From the NCBI GenBank assembly GCA_902800185.1, contig CADCDK010000010.1, forward strand, positions 1 to 64,000: a stretch of 64,000 nucleotides of DNA, written 5' to 3'. Below are positions 8,687-17,847 of the stretch, in pieces; positions within the stretch are counted from its first letter, which is position 1; each line of letters begins with the position of its first letter. Under the pieces are notes generated by a model, which saw only the letters and a list, made by a program, of their open reading frames with translations, was not told the DNA's origin and did not search any database. Both the position numbers and the translations under genes were made by a program. The DNA is from an uncultured Prevotellaceae bacterium (GTDB taxonomy: Bacteria; Bacteroidota; Bacteroidia; Bacteroidales; Bacteroidaceae).

Positions 8687-9108
8687 CCATTCACATCAAA
8701 AACATTGAACAGATTCGTGCTGCGGCCCGAGAGTTTGTGAACAAGATAGACGACCGCCGCATCTTCGCCTTCTATGGAAACATGGGAGCGGGCAAGACGA
8801 CTTTTATCAAAGCCGTTTGCGAAGAGCTTGGCATCAGCGATGTCATCACTTCGCCCACCTTTGCCATTGTCAATGAGTACGAGATGCCTTCGTCCCCTCT
8901 CCATCTTCCGTCTTCTGTCTATCACTTCGACTTTTATCGCATCCGTCGTTTGGAGGAGGTCTATGACATGGGGTATGAGGATTACTTCTACAGTGGAGCC
9001 CTTTGCTTCATTGAATGGCCCGAGCTGATTGAGGATCTGCTTCCCGCCGATGCCGTGAAGGTCACCATCCAAGTCCTTCCCGACGGTTCACGAAACATAG
9101 AATTTTAG
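8683..9108 (+). CDS. tsaE: tRNA threonylcarbamoyladenosine biosynthesis ATPase TsaE
   Basis: A 141-residue ATPase that supports the TsaBD complex in making the t6A37 modification of ANN-decoding tRNAs. The Walker A motif is GNMGAGKTTFIKAV, followed by SPTFAIVNEY and YHFDFYRI, typical of the family, and then FIEWPE. Between NEYE and VYHFDF there is an extra MPSSPLHLPSS, encoded by a pyrimidine-rich stretch at about 8883-8918, where homologues usually have a short polar loop. The start codon overlaps the porX stop (ATGA), so translation is probably coupled. Confidence 0.95.
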   Translation: MTIHIKNIEQIRAAAREFVNKIDDRRIFAFYGNMGAGKTTFIKAVCEELGISDVITSPTFAIVNEYEMPSSPLHLPSSVYHFDFYRIRRLEEVYDMGYEDYFYSGALCFIEWPELIEDLLPADAVKVTIQVLPDGSRNIEF

Positions 9109-9132
9109 GAGAAACGTATCATCTTGGCAACC

Positions 9133-10530
9133 ATGCTGGAATTACTGAACAACGTCAATGACATTCTCTGGGGCTACTTCCTGATAGCAGTTCTGGTAGG
9201 ATGCGGAGTGTGGTTTACGTGGCGCACACGATTTGTGCAGTTCCGGATGGTAGGTGAGATGTTCCGCCTGTTGACAGACTCGTCAGTGCGTCCTCAAGGC
9301 TCTGAACGCCACATATCCTCGTTCCAGGCCTTTACCGTCTCCCTGGCATCAAGGGTGGGCACTGGAAACCTTGCCGGTGTTGCCACAGCTATTGTCGTCG
9401 GCGGACCCGGTGCGGTGTTCTGGATGTGGGTCATGGCACTCGTCGGAGCTGCCACGGCTTTTGTGGAATCTACCTTGGGACAGCTCTTCAAACAACACCA
9501 CCGCGACTCGTTCATCGGCGGCCCTGCCTATTATATACAGCGAGGCCTGCACTGTCGGTGGATGGCGATACTCTTCTCCGTACTCATCACGATGACCTTT
9601 GGGTTGGCCAATAACTCCATTCAGACGAATACCATCTGTGGAGCCATGGAGAGTGCTTTCGGGTGGAATCCCACGGTGGTGGGTGTGACGCTGATGGCGC
9701 TGACCCTGCTCATTGTCTTTGGTGGTATCCAGCGCATTGCCCGTGTCAGTTCCGTTCTCGTCCCGTTCATGGCGTTGGGCTACTTCCTCTTGGCAGTGGT
9801 TATTATCGTTCTCAACGTGGAGCGTGTACCCCATGTGTTCAAGGTGATTATTGAGAGTGCTTTCGGCTTGAACCAGGCTGTGGGTGGAACAGTGGGGGCA
9901 GCCATCATGAATGGAGTGAAGCGTGGTCTCTTCTCCAACGAAGCAGGGGAGGGTAGTGCCCCTAATGCCGCTGCCACGGCCGCCGTGTCGCACCCTGTCA
10001 AGCAAGGACTCATTCAATCGTTGGGGGTGTTCACCGACACGCTTGTCGTCTGTTCCTGCACAGCGTTTATCATCCTGATCAGCGGACTCTACAACGTACC
10101 TGAACTGAACGGTATCGTCCTCACGCAGTCGGCATTGCAACAGGAAGTCGGCGACTGGGGACCGATGTTTGTTGCTGTGGCGATTTTCCTGTTTGCCTAT
10201 TCGTCCATCATTGGCAACTACTATTATGGAGAAGCCAATATTCGCTTCATTACCGACAACCGCCATGTCATGACCACCTATCGCCTGTTCTCGGGTGGTG
10301 TGATGGTGATGTTCGGGGCGTTGGTGACGCTCAATGTCGTATGGAGCATGATTGATTTCTGTATGGCCCTGTTGACAGCTTGCAACCTTGTGGCCATCGT
10401 CTTGCTTGGCAAGTACGTATATCGTCTCCTTGATGACTATCGCCAACAGAAGCGACAAGGCATCAAGGATCCTGTTTTCCATCGCAGTCAATTGCCCGAG
10501 ATAGAAAACGAACTAACCTGTTGGGAATAA
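9133..10530 (+). CDS. AGCS family amino-acid:cation symporter
   Basis: A 465-residue multi-span membrane protein of the alanine/glycine:cation symporter family, importing small neutral amino acids with Na+ or H+. The family signature SNEAGEGSAPNAAA is present, as is SRVGTGNLAGVATAI near the N-terminal third, with about ten or eleven hydrophobic segments. The ATG at 9133 (MLELLNNVNDILWGYF) matches family N-termini. A TTG at 9124, better spaced from AGGAGA at 9108, is the alternative and would add three residues. It follows tsaE closely and ends 2 nt from the convergent recG stop. Confidence 0.92.
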   Translation: MLELLNNVNDILWGYFLIAVLVGCGVWFTWRTRFVQFRMVGEMFRLLTDSSVRPQGSERHISSFQAFTVSLASRVGTGNLAGVATAIVVGGPGAVFWMWVMALVGAATAFVESTLGQLFKQHHRDSFIGGPAYYIQRGLHCRWMAILFSVLITMTFGLANNSIQTNTICGAMESAFGWNPTVVGVTLMALTLLIVFGGIQRIARVSSVLVPFMALGYFLLAVVIIVLNVERVPHVFKVIIESAFGLNQAVGGTVGAAIMNGVKRGLFSNEAGEGSAPNAAATAAVSHPVKQGLIQSLGVFTDTLVVCSCTAFIILISGLYNVPELNGIVLTQSALQQEVGDWGPMFVAVAIFLFAYSSIIGNYYYGEANIRFITDNRHVMTTYRLFSGGVMVMFGALVTLNVVWSMIDFCMALLTACNLVAIVLLGKYVYRLLDDYRQQKRQGIKDPVFHRSQLPEIENELTCWE

Positions 10531-10532
10531 TA

Positions 10533-12653
10533 TCAGCTGATAGCGGCCCAGTTGATGTTGGTCTTGCGAAGCTCTTTCAGTCGGTTCCAGAGCAGGGCAT
10601 ATTCCTGTTTCTCACAGTTGGGGTCTATATCGATAATCTTCTGTGCCTCCTCGCGTGCCATCTGCACAATCTGTCCATCGCGTGCGATGTCGGCAATCTT
10701 CAGGTCGAAGGCAATACCGCTCTGCTGAGTGCCTTCGAGGTCGCCCGGTCCGCGTAGTTTCAGGTCGGCTTCGGCAATCTGGAAGCCGTCGTTGGTCTGG
10801 CACATGATGTCAATGCGCTTGCTGGTGTCGCTGGAAAGTTTATAGGTGGTGACAAGGATGCAGAAAGACTGGTCGGCACCACGTCCCACACGTCCGCGCA
10901 GTTGATGTAGCTGGGAGAGACCGAAACGCTGTGCGTCGAGGATGACCATGACCGATGCGTTGGGCACGTTGACACCCACCTCGATAACTGTTGTCGCTAC
11001 GAGAATCTGTGTTTCGCCACGGGCGAAGCGCTGCATCTCCTCTTCTTTATCACGGGGCTTCATCTTCCCGTGAACCTTCCCTAATTTGAACTCTGGAAAA
11101 ACGTCGCGCAATGCCTCAAATCCCTCTTCAAGGTTCTTCAGGTCGCTTTTCTCGCTCTCCTTGATGAGTGGGAAGACGATATACACCTGTCTTCCTTGGT
11201 GGATTTGCTTACGGATGCCGTCGTAGAGACTGGTCGTCTGGGTGTCGAACTTGTGAATGGTCTGGATGGGCTTCCTACCGGGAGGCAACTCGTCGATGAC
11301 ACTCACGTCAAGGTCTCCATAGATGGTCATGGCGAGCGTCCGGGGAATGGGCGTGGCAGTCATGACGAGCACATGGGGAGGAGTCACGCGTGTGCCTTGC
11401 GTCTCACCTTTCGCCCACAGCTTTGCCCGTTGTGCCACACCAAAGCGGTGCTGTTCGTCAATGACAGCCATGCCGAGCCGTTGAAACTGAACGGGGTCTT
11501 CAATCAGGGCATGGGTGCCGACAACAATGTTGATGGAGCCGTCGGCCAGTCCGTCAAGTACCTCTTGGCGGCGTTTGCCCTTGACAACGCCTGTGAGCAG
11601 TTCCACCCGTAGGGGCATGTCTTTCAGAAATTCACGGATGGTTTGCAGGTGCTGTTCGGCGAGAATCTCCGTCGGTGCCATCATGCAGGCCTGGAAGCCG
11701 TTGTCGATGGCGATGAGCATCGACATCAGTGCCACAAGTGTCTTTCCACTGCCCACATCACCCTGCAAGAGACGATTCATTTGTCGGCCCGAGCGCATAT
11801 CTTCGCGTATCTCCCGTATCACTCGCTTCTGTGCTCCCGTCAGCTCAAAGGGGAGGTTGTGATGGTAGAAGCCGTTGAACTGTTCGCCAACGCGTGGGAA
11901 CACAAAGCCGCCATACTTGCGCCGGTGGTCGGAAGCATAGCGCAGGATGTTCAGTTGTACGTAGAAGAGCTCCTCGAATTTCAGACGCAGTCGGGCACGT
12001 CCCATCTCTTCTGCATTCTGTGGGTAGTGTATCCAGCGCACGGCTTCATTGCGTGAACAGAGATGCAGCGGACCGGTGATATAGGGAGGCAAGGTCTCGG
12101 GCAGCGGTTGGTTGAGCCTTTCAAGGAGCGTCTTGATGACTTTCTCCACGCCACGGCTCTGCAGACCGCTTTGTTTCATCTTCTCGGTGGTGATGTAGTA
12201 AGGCTGCATACCCATCTCCGAGAGTTGCAGGTCGGCGGCTTTGTCAATGTCGGGATGGGTGAACTGGAAGCGTCCGCCGTAGATGCCGGGCTTGCCGAAG
12301 ACGATGTATTCCTCGTTTACCTGATAGCTTTTATAGATGTATTTGGTACCGTTGAACCAGACGAGGTCAACTACACCGTGGCCATCGGAGAAATGAGCTA
12401 CGATGCGTTTCCTGCGTGCGCCCATGCTGAACTCCTCGAAGCTCAGGATGCGCCCGCGTATCTGTACAAACGGCATGTCGGCCTGCAGCTCATCGATTTG
12501 GTAGAGACGGCTACGGTCAACATATTTGTACGGATAATACTCCAGTAGGTCTCCCCACGTATGGATATTCAGTTCCTTGTTGAATATCTCCTTGCGTCGG
12601 GGGCCCATGCCGGGCAGGTACATGATGTCCTGGCTTAGTACTTCATTTCTCAT
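10533..12653 (-). CDS. recG: ATP-dependent DNA helicase RecG
   Basis: A 706-residue cytosolic helicase that reverses stalled forks and branch-migrates Holliday junctions. The N-terminal wedge/OB region includes LPGMGPRRKEIFNKEL and YPYKYVDRS. Helicase motifs follow: Walker A QGDVGSGKTLVAL, DEQHRFGV (DExH type), MTATPIPRTLAMT, and motif VI QLRGRVGRG. Length is normal. It is the last gene of a minus-strand cluster, 15 nt after ispD, and ends 2 nt from the convergent AGCS gene. Confidence 0.97.
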   Translation of the reverse strand: MRNEVLSQDIMYLPGMGPRRKEIFNKELNIHTWGDLLEYYPYKYVDRSRLYQIDELQADMPFVQIRGRILSFEEFSMGARRKRIVAHFSDGHGVVDLVWFNGTKYIYKSYQVNEEYIVFGKPGIYGGRFQFTHPDIDKAADLQLSEMGMQPYYITTEKMKQSGLQSRGVEKVIKTLLERLNQPLPETLPPYITGPLHLCSRNEAVRWIHYPQNAEEMGRARLRLKFEELFYVQLNILRYASDHRRKYGGFVFPRVGEQFNGFYHHNLPFELTGAQKRVIREIREDMRSGRQMNRLLQGDVGSGKTLVALMSMLIAIDNGFQACMMAPTEILAEQHLQTIREFLKDMPLRVELLTGVVKGKRRQEVLDGLADGSINIVVGTHALIEDPVQFQRLGMAVIDEQHRFGVAQRAKLWAKGETQGTRVTPPHVLVMTATPIPRTLAMTIYGDLDVSVIDELPPGRKPIQTIHKFDTQTTSLYDGIRKQIHQGRQVYIVFPLIKESEKSDLKNLEEGFEALRDVFPEFKLGKVHGKMKPRDKEEEMQRFARGETQILVATTVIEVGVNVPNASVMVILDAQRFGLSQLHQLRGRVGRGADQSFCILVTTYKLSSDTSKRIDIMCQTNDGFQIAEADLKLRGPGDLEGTQQSGIAFDLKIADIARDGQIVQMAREEAQKIIDIDPNCEKQEYALLWNRLKELRKTNINWAAIS

Positions 12654-12668
12654 CTGTCGTCTGTCGTT

Positions 12669-13364
12669 TTAGGCAAAGCTCGCTATCAGATGCTCGGCGA
12701 GTGAGAGGTCGAAGGGAGTGGTGAGCTTGATGTTCTCGCGATTGCCCTCGACCATGCGCACCTGACAACCGAGACTCTCCACAACCGAGGCATCGTCTGT
12801 AAAGGCGGTTGCCGGGTCGGCAGTGGTCTGCGAAGTCTGGGCGAAGGCTTGCTTCAGCAGTTGGATGTCGAAGACCTGTGGTGTCTGCACGATGCGGTAG
12901 TCGGCACGCTGGACGTTCTTCCCTCCACCATGCTGGTCGATGTAGCGGAGGGTATCGGTGACGGGCAGCACGGGGATGCAGGCATATTCGTCGCGGGCGG
13001 TCTCATAGCAGCGTTCAATGACTTCGACCGACACAAAGGGGCGCACGCCGTCGTGTATGCCGACGACACCCTCTGCATCGTCGGGAATGGCGGCGAGTCC
13101 GTTCATGGATGAATGGTAGCGGGTAGCACCGCCGTCAACCACGGTGTGCTCCACGTCGAACTGATACTGCTGGCACAGCTCCTGCCAATAGGCTTGCTGC
13201 TCGTGGGGCAGCACCAGAATGATGCCGATCTGATCGGAATACTGGCGGAACCGCTCCAACGTGTGCATGAGCACTGGCCTGCCGCCGATGGGCATGAACT
13301 GTTTGGGGATGTCACCGCCCATGCGGAGACCTTTACCGCCAGCCACTATAATAATGTAATCCAT
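12669..13364 (-). CDS. ispD: 2-C-methyl-D-erythritol 4-phosphate cytidylyltransferase
   Basis: A 231-residue cytosolic enzyme of the non-mevalonate (MEP) isoprenoid pathway, forming CDP-methylerythritol from MEP and CTP. The N-terminal nucleotide-binding loop VAGGKGLRMGGDIPKQF is followed by GGRPVLMHTLERF, and HDGVRPFVS marks the active site. Length is typical. It lies between the DJ-1 family gene and recG, all on the minus strand. The 80-nt gap upstream is a purine-rich low-complexity tract on the transcribed sense. Confidence 0.96.
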   Translation of the reverse strand: MDYIIIVAGGKGLRMGGDIPKQFMPIGGRPVLMHTLERFRQYSDQIGIILVLPHEQQAYWQELCQQYQFDVEHTVVDGGATRYHSSMNGLAAIPDDAEGVVGIHDGVRPFVSVEVIERCYETARDEYACIPVLPVTDTLRYIDQHGGGKNVQRADYRIVQTPQVFDIQLLKQAFAQTSQTTADPATAFTDDASVVESLGCQVRMVEGNRENIKLTTPFDLSLAEHLIASFA

Positions 13365-13444
13365 ATTATACTTCTTCCTTCTTCTTTCTTCCTTCTTCCC
13401 TCTTCCCTCTTCCTTCTTCCCTCTTACCTCTTACTTATTACCTA
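13365..13444 (-). repeat. Low-complexity purine tract between DJ-1 gene and ispD
   Basis: Read along transcription, the gap is built almost only of A/G/T words such as GGTAATA, AGAGGTAAGAGG and repeated GGAAGAAGG. It fills the whole space between the stop of one gene and the start of the next. Related tracts in the same transcriptional orientation open the gaps at 15068, 16827 and 42059. Confidence 0.75.
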
Positions 13445-14011
13445 TTACCTATTCAATAGTTGATTAAAAATCATTCCCTCTTGCAGAGCATCGGCAGCAT
13501 CAGCATAGCCGAGCTCTCGCAGGATGGCGTAGCCATAGGGCATGGCGGCACCTGGTCCGCGTCCGGTGATGAAGTGACCGTCGATGGTGACAAGGTCTGC
13601 CGTATAGTCAGCTCCTTCAAGATGTCCCTCGAAACCAGGGTAGCAGGTTGCCTGTTTGCCACGGAGCAGTCCTAAGCCACCGAGAATGAAGGGGGCGGCA
13701 CAGATGGCACCAATCCATTTCCCTTGTTCATTTTGACGTAGGAGTGCATGGCGCACACCCTCATGATCGTTGAGATTGGCAGCGCCGGGCATGCCGCCGG
13801 GCAGCATGAGGATGTCGGCATCGCCGAAGTCGCCTGCCTCGTCGAAGGTGGTATCTGCCAGGATGGTCACGCCATGGGCGCTCTCCACTTCCCGGTTGTC
13901 ATTGATACTGACGGTTGTCACGTGTACTCCACCGCGTCTCAGAATGTCGATGGGAGCCAGAGCTTCAATATCCTCGAAGCCGTTGGCCATGAATACGTAT
14001 GCTTTCTTCAT
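13445..14011 (-). CDS. DJ-1/PfpI family protein (putative glyoxalase III / deglycase)
   Basis: A 188-residue cytosolic protein of the DJ-1 subfamily. The start MKKAYVFMANGFEDIEALAP contains the conserved Glu, and the nucleophile-elbow Cys is in IGAICAAPFIL. LMLPGGMPGAANL and the late HFITGRGPGAAMPYG are family hallmarks. A longer reading frame extends upstream but begins before the promoter-like element and has no family similarity, so the start at 14011 is preferred. Members are reported as glutathione-independent glyoxalases or stress chaperones; the activity here is unproven. It heads the minus-strand group with ispD and recG. Confidence 0.92.
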   Translation of the reverse strand: MKKAYVFMANGFEDIEALAPIDILRRGGVHVTTVSINDNREVESAHGVTILADTTFDEAGDFGDADILMLPGGMPGAANLNDHEGVRHALLRQNEQGKWIGAICAAPFILGGLGLLRGKQATCYPGFEGHLEGADYTADLVTIDGHFITGRGPGAAMPYGYAILRELGYADAADALQEGMIFNQLLNR

Positions 14012-14058
14012 TGTCGTATGTTGTTTGGTTTTCTTGTTCTCATGCGGTAATCGCCTCG

Positions 14059-14066
14059 CAAATATA
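14059..14066 (-). promoter_or_regulatory. -7 element for the DJ-1/ispD/recG group
   Basis: On the minus strand the bases read TATATTTG, matching TAnnTTTG, 47 nt upstream of the ATG at 14011. It is back to back with the nadK promoter. Confidence 0.5.
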
Positions 14067-14152
14067 CGTATTTTTTTCGACTTGTCAATCATCTGCTCCG
14101 AAAAACTGCATAATTTCTCGGGCAGAGTAGCATGTAAATCGGGAATTTTGTG

Positions 14153-14160
14153 TAATTTTG
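14153..14160 (+). promoter_or_regulatory. -7 element for nadK
   Basis: TAATTTTG matches the Bacteroidetes TAnnTTTG element and lies 19 nt before the nadK ATG, implying a very short leader. Confidence 0.5.
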
Positions 14161-14179
14161 CCACGATAAAAGAATATGT

Positions 14180-15070
14180 ATGAGCAGTATGACGCAGAAG
14201 AAATTGCGGTTCGCCGTGTTTGGCAATGAGTACCAGCCGAAGAAATCGGCATCGGTTCAGCGTCTGTTCGACTTCCTGCGCAGTCAGGGAGCCGAGATCA
14301 GTGTGGACCGTCCGTTCTATGAGTTCCTCTATGAACGTGAGTACGGAGGAACGGAGGTTCGTTGGTGCGAAGATGCGGAGGTTCGAGTCTTCGAGGGCGA
14401 TGATTTCGATGCCGACTACGTGATTTCGATGGGCGGCGATGGAACCTTCCTGAAGGCGGCAAGTCGTGTCGGCAACAAGGGGATTCCTATCATTGGGGTG
14501 AACATGGGACGGCTGGGTTTCCTAGCTGATGTGCTACCCAGTGAGATTGAGCAGGCTTTCGATGCACTCAGCAGGGGTGACTACAGCTTGGAGGAACATT
14601 CCGTCATCGAGTGTGCATCGGGTTGTGCCCTGAACGATATTGCCGTGCTGAAGCGTGATACGGCTTCTATGATTTCCATCCGTACCTGGGTGAACGGTGA
14701 GTATCTTGTCACCTATCAGGCCGATGGATTGATTGTCTCCACTCCCACCGGTTCCACCGCCTATAATCTCTCCAATGGAGGCCCCATCATGGTGCCTCAG
14801 ACAGGCGTGCTCTGTCTGACTCCTGTGGCTCCCCACTCGTTGAACATCCGTCCGATTGTGGTCAATGATGATACGGTGATAGAGTTGGAGGTGGAAAGTC
14901 GCTCCCGCAATTTTCTTGTGGCGATTGACGGTCGGTCGGAGAAACTGGAGCAAGGAACGAAGGTTGTCATACGCAAGGCTCCCTATCGGGTGAAAGTGGT
15001 GAAGCGACTGGATATGCGATATTATTCCACGTTGCGTGAGAAGATGATGTGGGGAGCGGATAAGAGGTAA
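14180..15070 (+). CDS. nadK: NAD kinase
   Basis: A 296-residue cytosolic kinase that phosphorylates NAD to NADP. The family GGDGT motif is in SMGGDGTFLKAA, followed by GVNMGRLGFLAD, the NDIAVLKRD block, and TPTGSTAYNLSNGGPI with APHSLNIRP near the C-terminus. Length is usual. ATG at 14180 is used; another ATG at 14189 would remove three residues. It begins a plus-strand run, and a repeat-filled gap of 109 nt separates it from the ABC exporter gene. Confidence 0.96.
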   Translation: MSSMTQKKLRFAVFGNEYQPKKSASVQRLFDFLRSQGAEISVDRPFYEFLYEREYGGTEVRWCEDAEVRVFEGDDFDADYVISMGGDGTFLKAASRVGNKGIPIIGVNMGRLGFLADVLPSEIEQAFDALSRGDYSLEEHSVIECASGCALNDIAVLKRDTASMISIRTWVNGEYLVTYQADGLIVSTPTGSTAYNLSNGGPIMVPQTGVLCLTPVAPHSLNIRPIVVNDDTVIELEVESRSRNFLVAIDGRSEKLEQGTKVVIRKAPYRVKVVKRLDMRYYSTLREKMMWGADKR

Positions 15071-15179
15071 TAGGTAATAAGGAAGAGGTAATAGGTAATT
15101 TCGATATATCGTTATGTCGTTATTTCGGAATATCGATAAATAGTCAAATAGTAAAATAGTAAAATCGTCCAATCATCAG
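15068..15179 (+). repeat. Composite low-complexity intergenic module (copy 2)
   Basis: Starting at the nadK stop there is a purine-rich part (GAGGTAATAGGTAATAAGG), then a part made of TCGTTAT, TTTCGG, AATATCGAT words, then AAATAGTCAAATAGTAAAAT ending at the next ATG. The same three-part order recurs, in the same orientation, in the gaps at 16827-16905 and 42059-42200. Confidence 0.75.
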
Positions 15180-16826
15180 ATGCCAAAGTTAGTCAGCAAA
15201 TATTCGGTGCGTGCCATTCTACGCTGGTTGTGGCGGGCGTGGCGGGGTAACCGTTTGCAAGCACTGCTCAATGCCTTCATCGGGTTGCTGACCGTCGTGG
15301 TCAGCTTGGCTCAGGTGTGGGCGGTGCAGCATGCCATTGAGGTGGCAGAAGGTGCTGTCGCAGGCTCCGTGTATATAGCGGTAGGCGTGATGGCTGCGTT
15401 TATCCTTGCTGACTTCTTCCTCCATATTTGTAGCGTTTGGGTGAAAAACATTCTGGGCATTAAAGCCCAGAACCGTATGCAGCAGCGCATGCTCGACCGT
15501 ATCCTGCGCTCGGAGTGGCATGGTAAGGAAAGTCATCACTCGGGTGATGTGTTGAACCGTTTGGAGTTCGACGTGACGAATGTCGTCAACTTCCTTACAG
15601 AAGTGATACCCAACTCGTTGTCGGTGTTGGGCATGTTCTTGGGTGCTTTTGTCTATTTGTTCCTCATGGACAGTACGCTGGCCTTGATTACCGTTGCCAT
15701 CATACCTGTCTTCATTGCCGTGAGCAAGATATACGTGGGACGGATGCGACGGTTGACACGGCAGGTTCGCGACAGCGACTCGAAGGTGCAGAGTGTCTTG
15801 CAGGAGACCATCCAGAACCGCATGCTCATCAAGACACTGGAACGCGACGAGGCGATGGTGGACAGACTGGAATCCACGCAAAGCGAGCTCCGTCATCGTG
15901 TGGTGCGGCGTACCATGTTCAGTATCTTCTCGCAGTTGATTCTCAACTTCGGATTTGCTTTCGGCTATATTGTCGCCTTCCTTTGGGCGGCATTGCGCAT
16001 GTCGGCAGGCACGCTGACCTTTGGCGGTATGGCAGCCTTCTTGCAGTTGGTTTCCCGCATACAGGGACCGGCACGTAACCTGACAAAGCTTGCACCGCAG
16101 TTCGTGGCTGTCTTTACAGCGGCGGAACGACTCATGGAACTGGAAGAGAATCCGCTGGAGGAGCAGGGCGTCCCTGTCTATTTCAGTGAACCTTGCGGCA
16201 TCAGGCTCAGTAGGGTGTCCTATGCCTATACAGCCGTCGAGGGTAATGTGGTGGACCATTTGTCCTTCGATTTCCGTCCGGGGAGCTGTACGGCGATTCT
16301 TGGTGAGACCGGTTCAGGAAAGACAACACTTGTACGTTTGTTGCTCGCCCTGATCAAGCCTCAGAAAGGTCACGTCATCATGTATGATCATTTAAAGGAA
16401 AAGGAGCTGACGCCACTGATGCGTTGCAACTTCGTCTATGTGCCACAGGGCAACACGCTCATGAGTGGTACTATTCGGGATAATCTGCGACTTGGCAAGC
16501 TGGATGCCACCGATGAAGAGATGGCAGAAGCCCTGCGGCAGGCCTGTGCCGACTTCGTGTATGAATTCCCCGCACAGCTCAACACCGTCTGCACGGAAAA
16601 AGGAGGTGGATTGAGCGAGGGACAGGCGCAGCGCATCGCTATCGCACGAGCTCTCTTGCGCGACCGTTCCATCATGCTTTTCGATGAGGCTACCAGTGCC
16701 CTTGATCCCGAAACAGAGAAGAAGCTTCTGCAGAACATTCTGGAGCGGAACGATAAGACGGTCATCTTCGTCACCCATCGGCCTGCCGTGGTTGACTATT
16801 GTGACCAGGTGCTAAGGGTGAGTTAA
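15180..16826 (+). CDS. ABC exporter, fused permease and ATPase
   Basis: A 548-residue half-transporter. The N-terminal part (about 1-310) has hydrophobic spans typical of the type 1 exporter membrane domain, for example LLTVVVSLAQVWAVQHAI and YLFLMDSTLALITVAIIPVF. The C-terminal ATPase has Walker A GETGSGKTTL, the Q-loop near FVYVPQGNT, signature LSEGQAQR, Walker B IMLFDEATSALD and the switch His in FVTHRP. It would act as a homodimer. Substrate cannot be told; lipid, peptide and drug exporters share this layout. Confidence 0.92.
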   Translation: MPKLVSKYSVRAILRWLWRAWRGNRLQALLNAFIGLLTVVVSLAQVWAVQHAIEVAEGAVAGSVYIAVGVMAAFILADFFLHICSVWVKNILGIKAQNRMQQRMLDRILRSEWHGKESHHSGDVLNRLEFDVTNVVNFLTEVIPNSLSVLGMFLGAFVYLFLMDSTLALITVAIIPVFIAVSKIYVGRMRRLTRQVRDSDSKVQSVLQETIQNRMLIKTLERDEAMVDRLESTQSELRHRVVRRTMFSIFSQLILNFGFAFGYIVAFLWAALRMSAGTLTFGGMAAFLQLVSRIQGPARNLTKLAPQFVAVFTAAERLMELEENPLEEQGVPVYFSEPCGIRLSRVSYAYTAVEGNVVDHLSFDFRPGSCTAILGETGSGKTTLVRLLLALIKPQKGHVIMYDHLKEKELTPLMRCNFVYVPQGNTLMSGTIRDNLRLGKLDATDEEMAEALRQACADFVYEFPAQLNTVCTEKGGGLSEGQAQRIAIARALLRDRSIMLFDEATSALDPETEKKLLQNILERNDKTVIFVTHRPAVVDYCDQVLRVS

Positions 16827-16905
16827 GAGGGAAGAAGGGATGTCGTTATGTCGTAATATCGAAATATCGAAAAATTGAAAAATTGTAAAATAGTGAAATA
16901 GTCAA
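16827..16905 (+). repeat. Composite low-complexity intergenic module (copy 3)
   Basis: After the exporter stop come GAGGGAAGAAGGGATG, then TCGTTATGTCGTAATATCGA-type words, then AAATTG/AAATAGTGAAATAGTC ending directly at the start of the thioredoxin-like gene. Order and orientation match the modules at 15068 and 42059. Confidence 0.75.
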
Positions 16906-17847
16906 ATGAAAAAGACCCATTTACTGATAGGATTGATGGCATTTTGGATGCTGTTTTTCGGACAGGCGGCTCAGGCGCAAGACTTGGACTCGCTCTATGC
17001 CAAGGACATGTTGCATGTGGGCATGAAAGCCCCCGAATTAACCCTTGACAGCCTGAGCAACACCACACTGTCGAAGATGCAGGGACGTTTCATCGTGCTG
17101 CATTTCTGGGCTTCATGGTGCCCCGACTGTCGCAAGGATATGCCTGAGCTGAACAAGCTCTATGAGGAGTTTGCCTCAGACAGTGTCGTGTTTATCAATA
17201 TCTCCTACGACACCGACAAGGAGGCGTGGCAGAAGTATGTTCACGAGTCGGGCATGGGAGGCTTGCAGCTCTCCGAGCTCAAGAAGATGAAGGAATCACA
17301 GTCGGCAGGCATGTTCCAGGTGAAGTGGATTCCGTCTTATTATGTGCTCAACACCGAGGGTAAGGTCATTCTTGCCACGGTGATGGTGGAGAAGTTGCAC
17401 AAGCGTCTTTCGACACTCGACTTGAGCCGCGTGCGCATCCCCCGTTCACAGAAGTCCTCGTTGCCTTCGTTCCCCAACGGCGACTATGCCCTGCGTAGTT
17501 TTCTGGCGAAGAATGTTAACTATCCCCGTACTGCATCGAACTATGGTCTGCAGGCACAGACCTTGATGGAGTTCACGGTGGATATTGACGGTTCTATCTG
17601 TGACATTCGCGTGAAGGATAACCATATCACCGCAGAAGACAGATTGCCCTTCCAACGACTGTCGGGAGATGAAAAGAAGAAAACCCGTGAGCGTGTTCTC
17701 GAGATGTTTGCTGAAGAGGCTTATCGTGTCATCAGCATCATGCCGAAATGGAAGCCGGGCATGCGCTTCGGCATCCCCTTCAAGACCCGTTACGAGCTTC
17801 CCATCAACTTCAAGATTTTCTACGACAACGACTGGCAATCTCAATGA
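16906..17847 (+). CDS. TlpA-type thioredoxin with C-terminal TonB-C-like domain
   Basis: A 313-residue envelope protein. A signal peptide (MKKTHLLIGLMAFWMLFFG...AQAQ) precedes a TlpA/AhpC-TSA thioredoxin fold with redox motif WCPDC (C72, C75) and the cis-Pro loop KWIPSYYVLN. From about residue 195 a second domain looks like the TonB energy-transducer C-terminus: NYPRTASNYGLQAQTLMEFTV, DIDGSICDIRV, EAYRVISIMPKWKPG, then GIPFKTRYELPINF. No TonB membrane anchor or Pro-rich linker lies between them. It overlaps the ABC ATPase start by 4 nt, so it may serve the transport operon. The role of the fusion is not known to me. Confidence 0.85.
   Translation: MKKTHLLIGLMAFWMLFFGQAAQAQDLDSLYAKDMLHVGMKAPELTLDSLSNTTLSKMQGRFIVLHFWASWCPDCRKDMPELNKLYEEFASDSVVFINISYDTDKEAWQKYVHESGMGGLQLSELKKMKESQSAGMFQVKWIPSYYVLNTEGKVILATVMVEKLHKRLSTLDLSRVRIPRSQKSSLPSFPNGDYALRSFLAKNVNYPRTASNYGLQAQTLMEFTVDIDGSICDIRVKDNHITAEDRLPFQRLSGDEKKKTRERVLEMFAEEAYRVISIMPKWKPGMRFGIPFKTRYELPINFKIFYDNDWQSQ

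Noticed and set aside
9349-10491. A 380-codon minus-strand open frame across the AGCS symporter
   Set aside because: His/Asn/Asp-rich mirror of a membrane protein on the other strand; no coding evidence.
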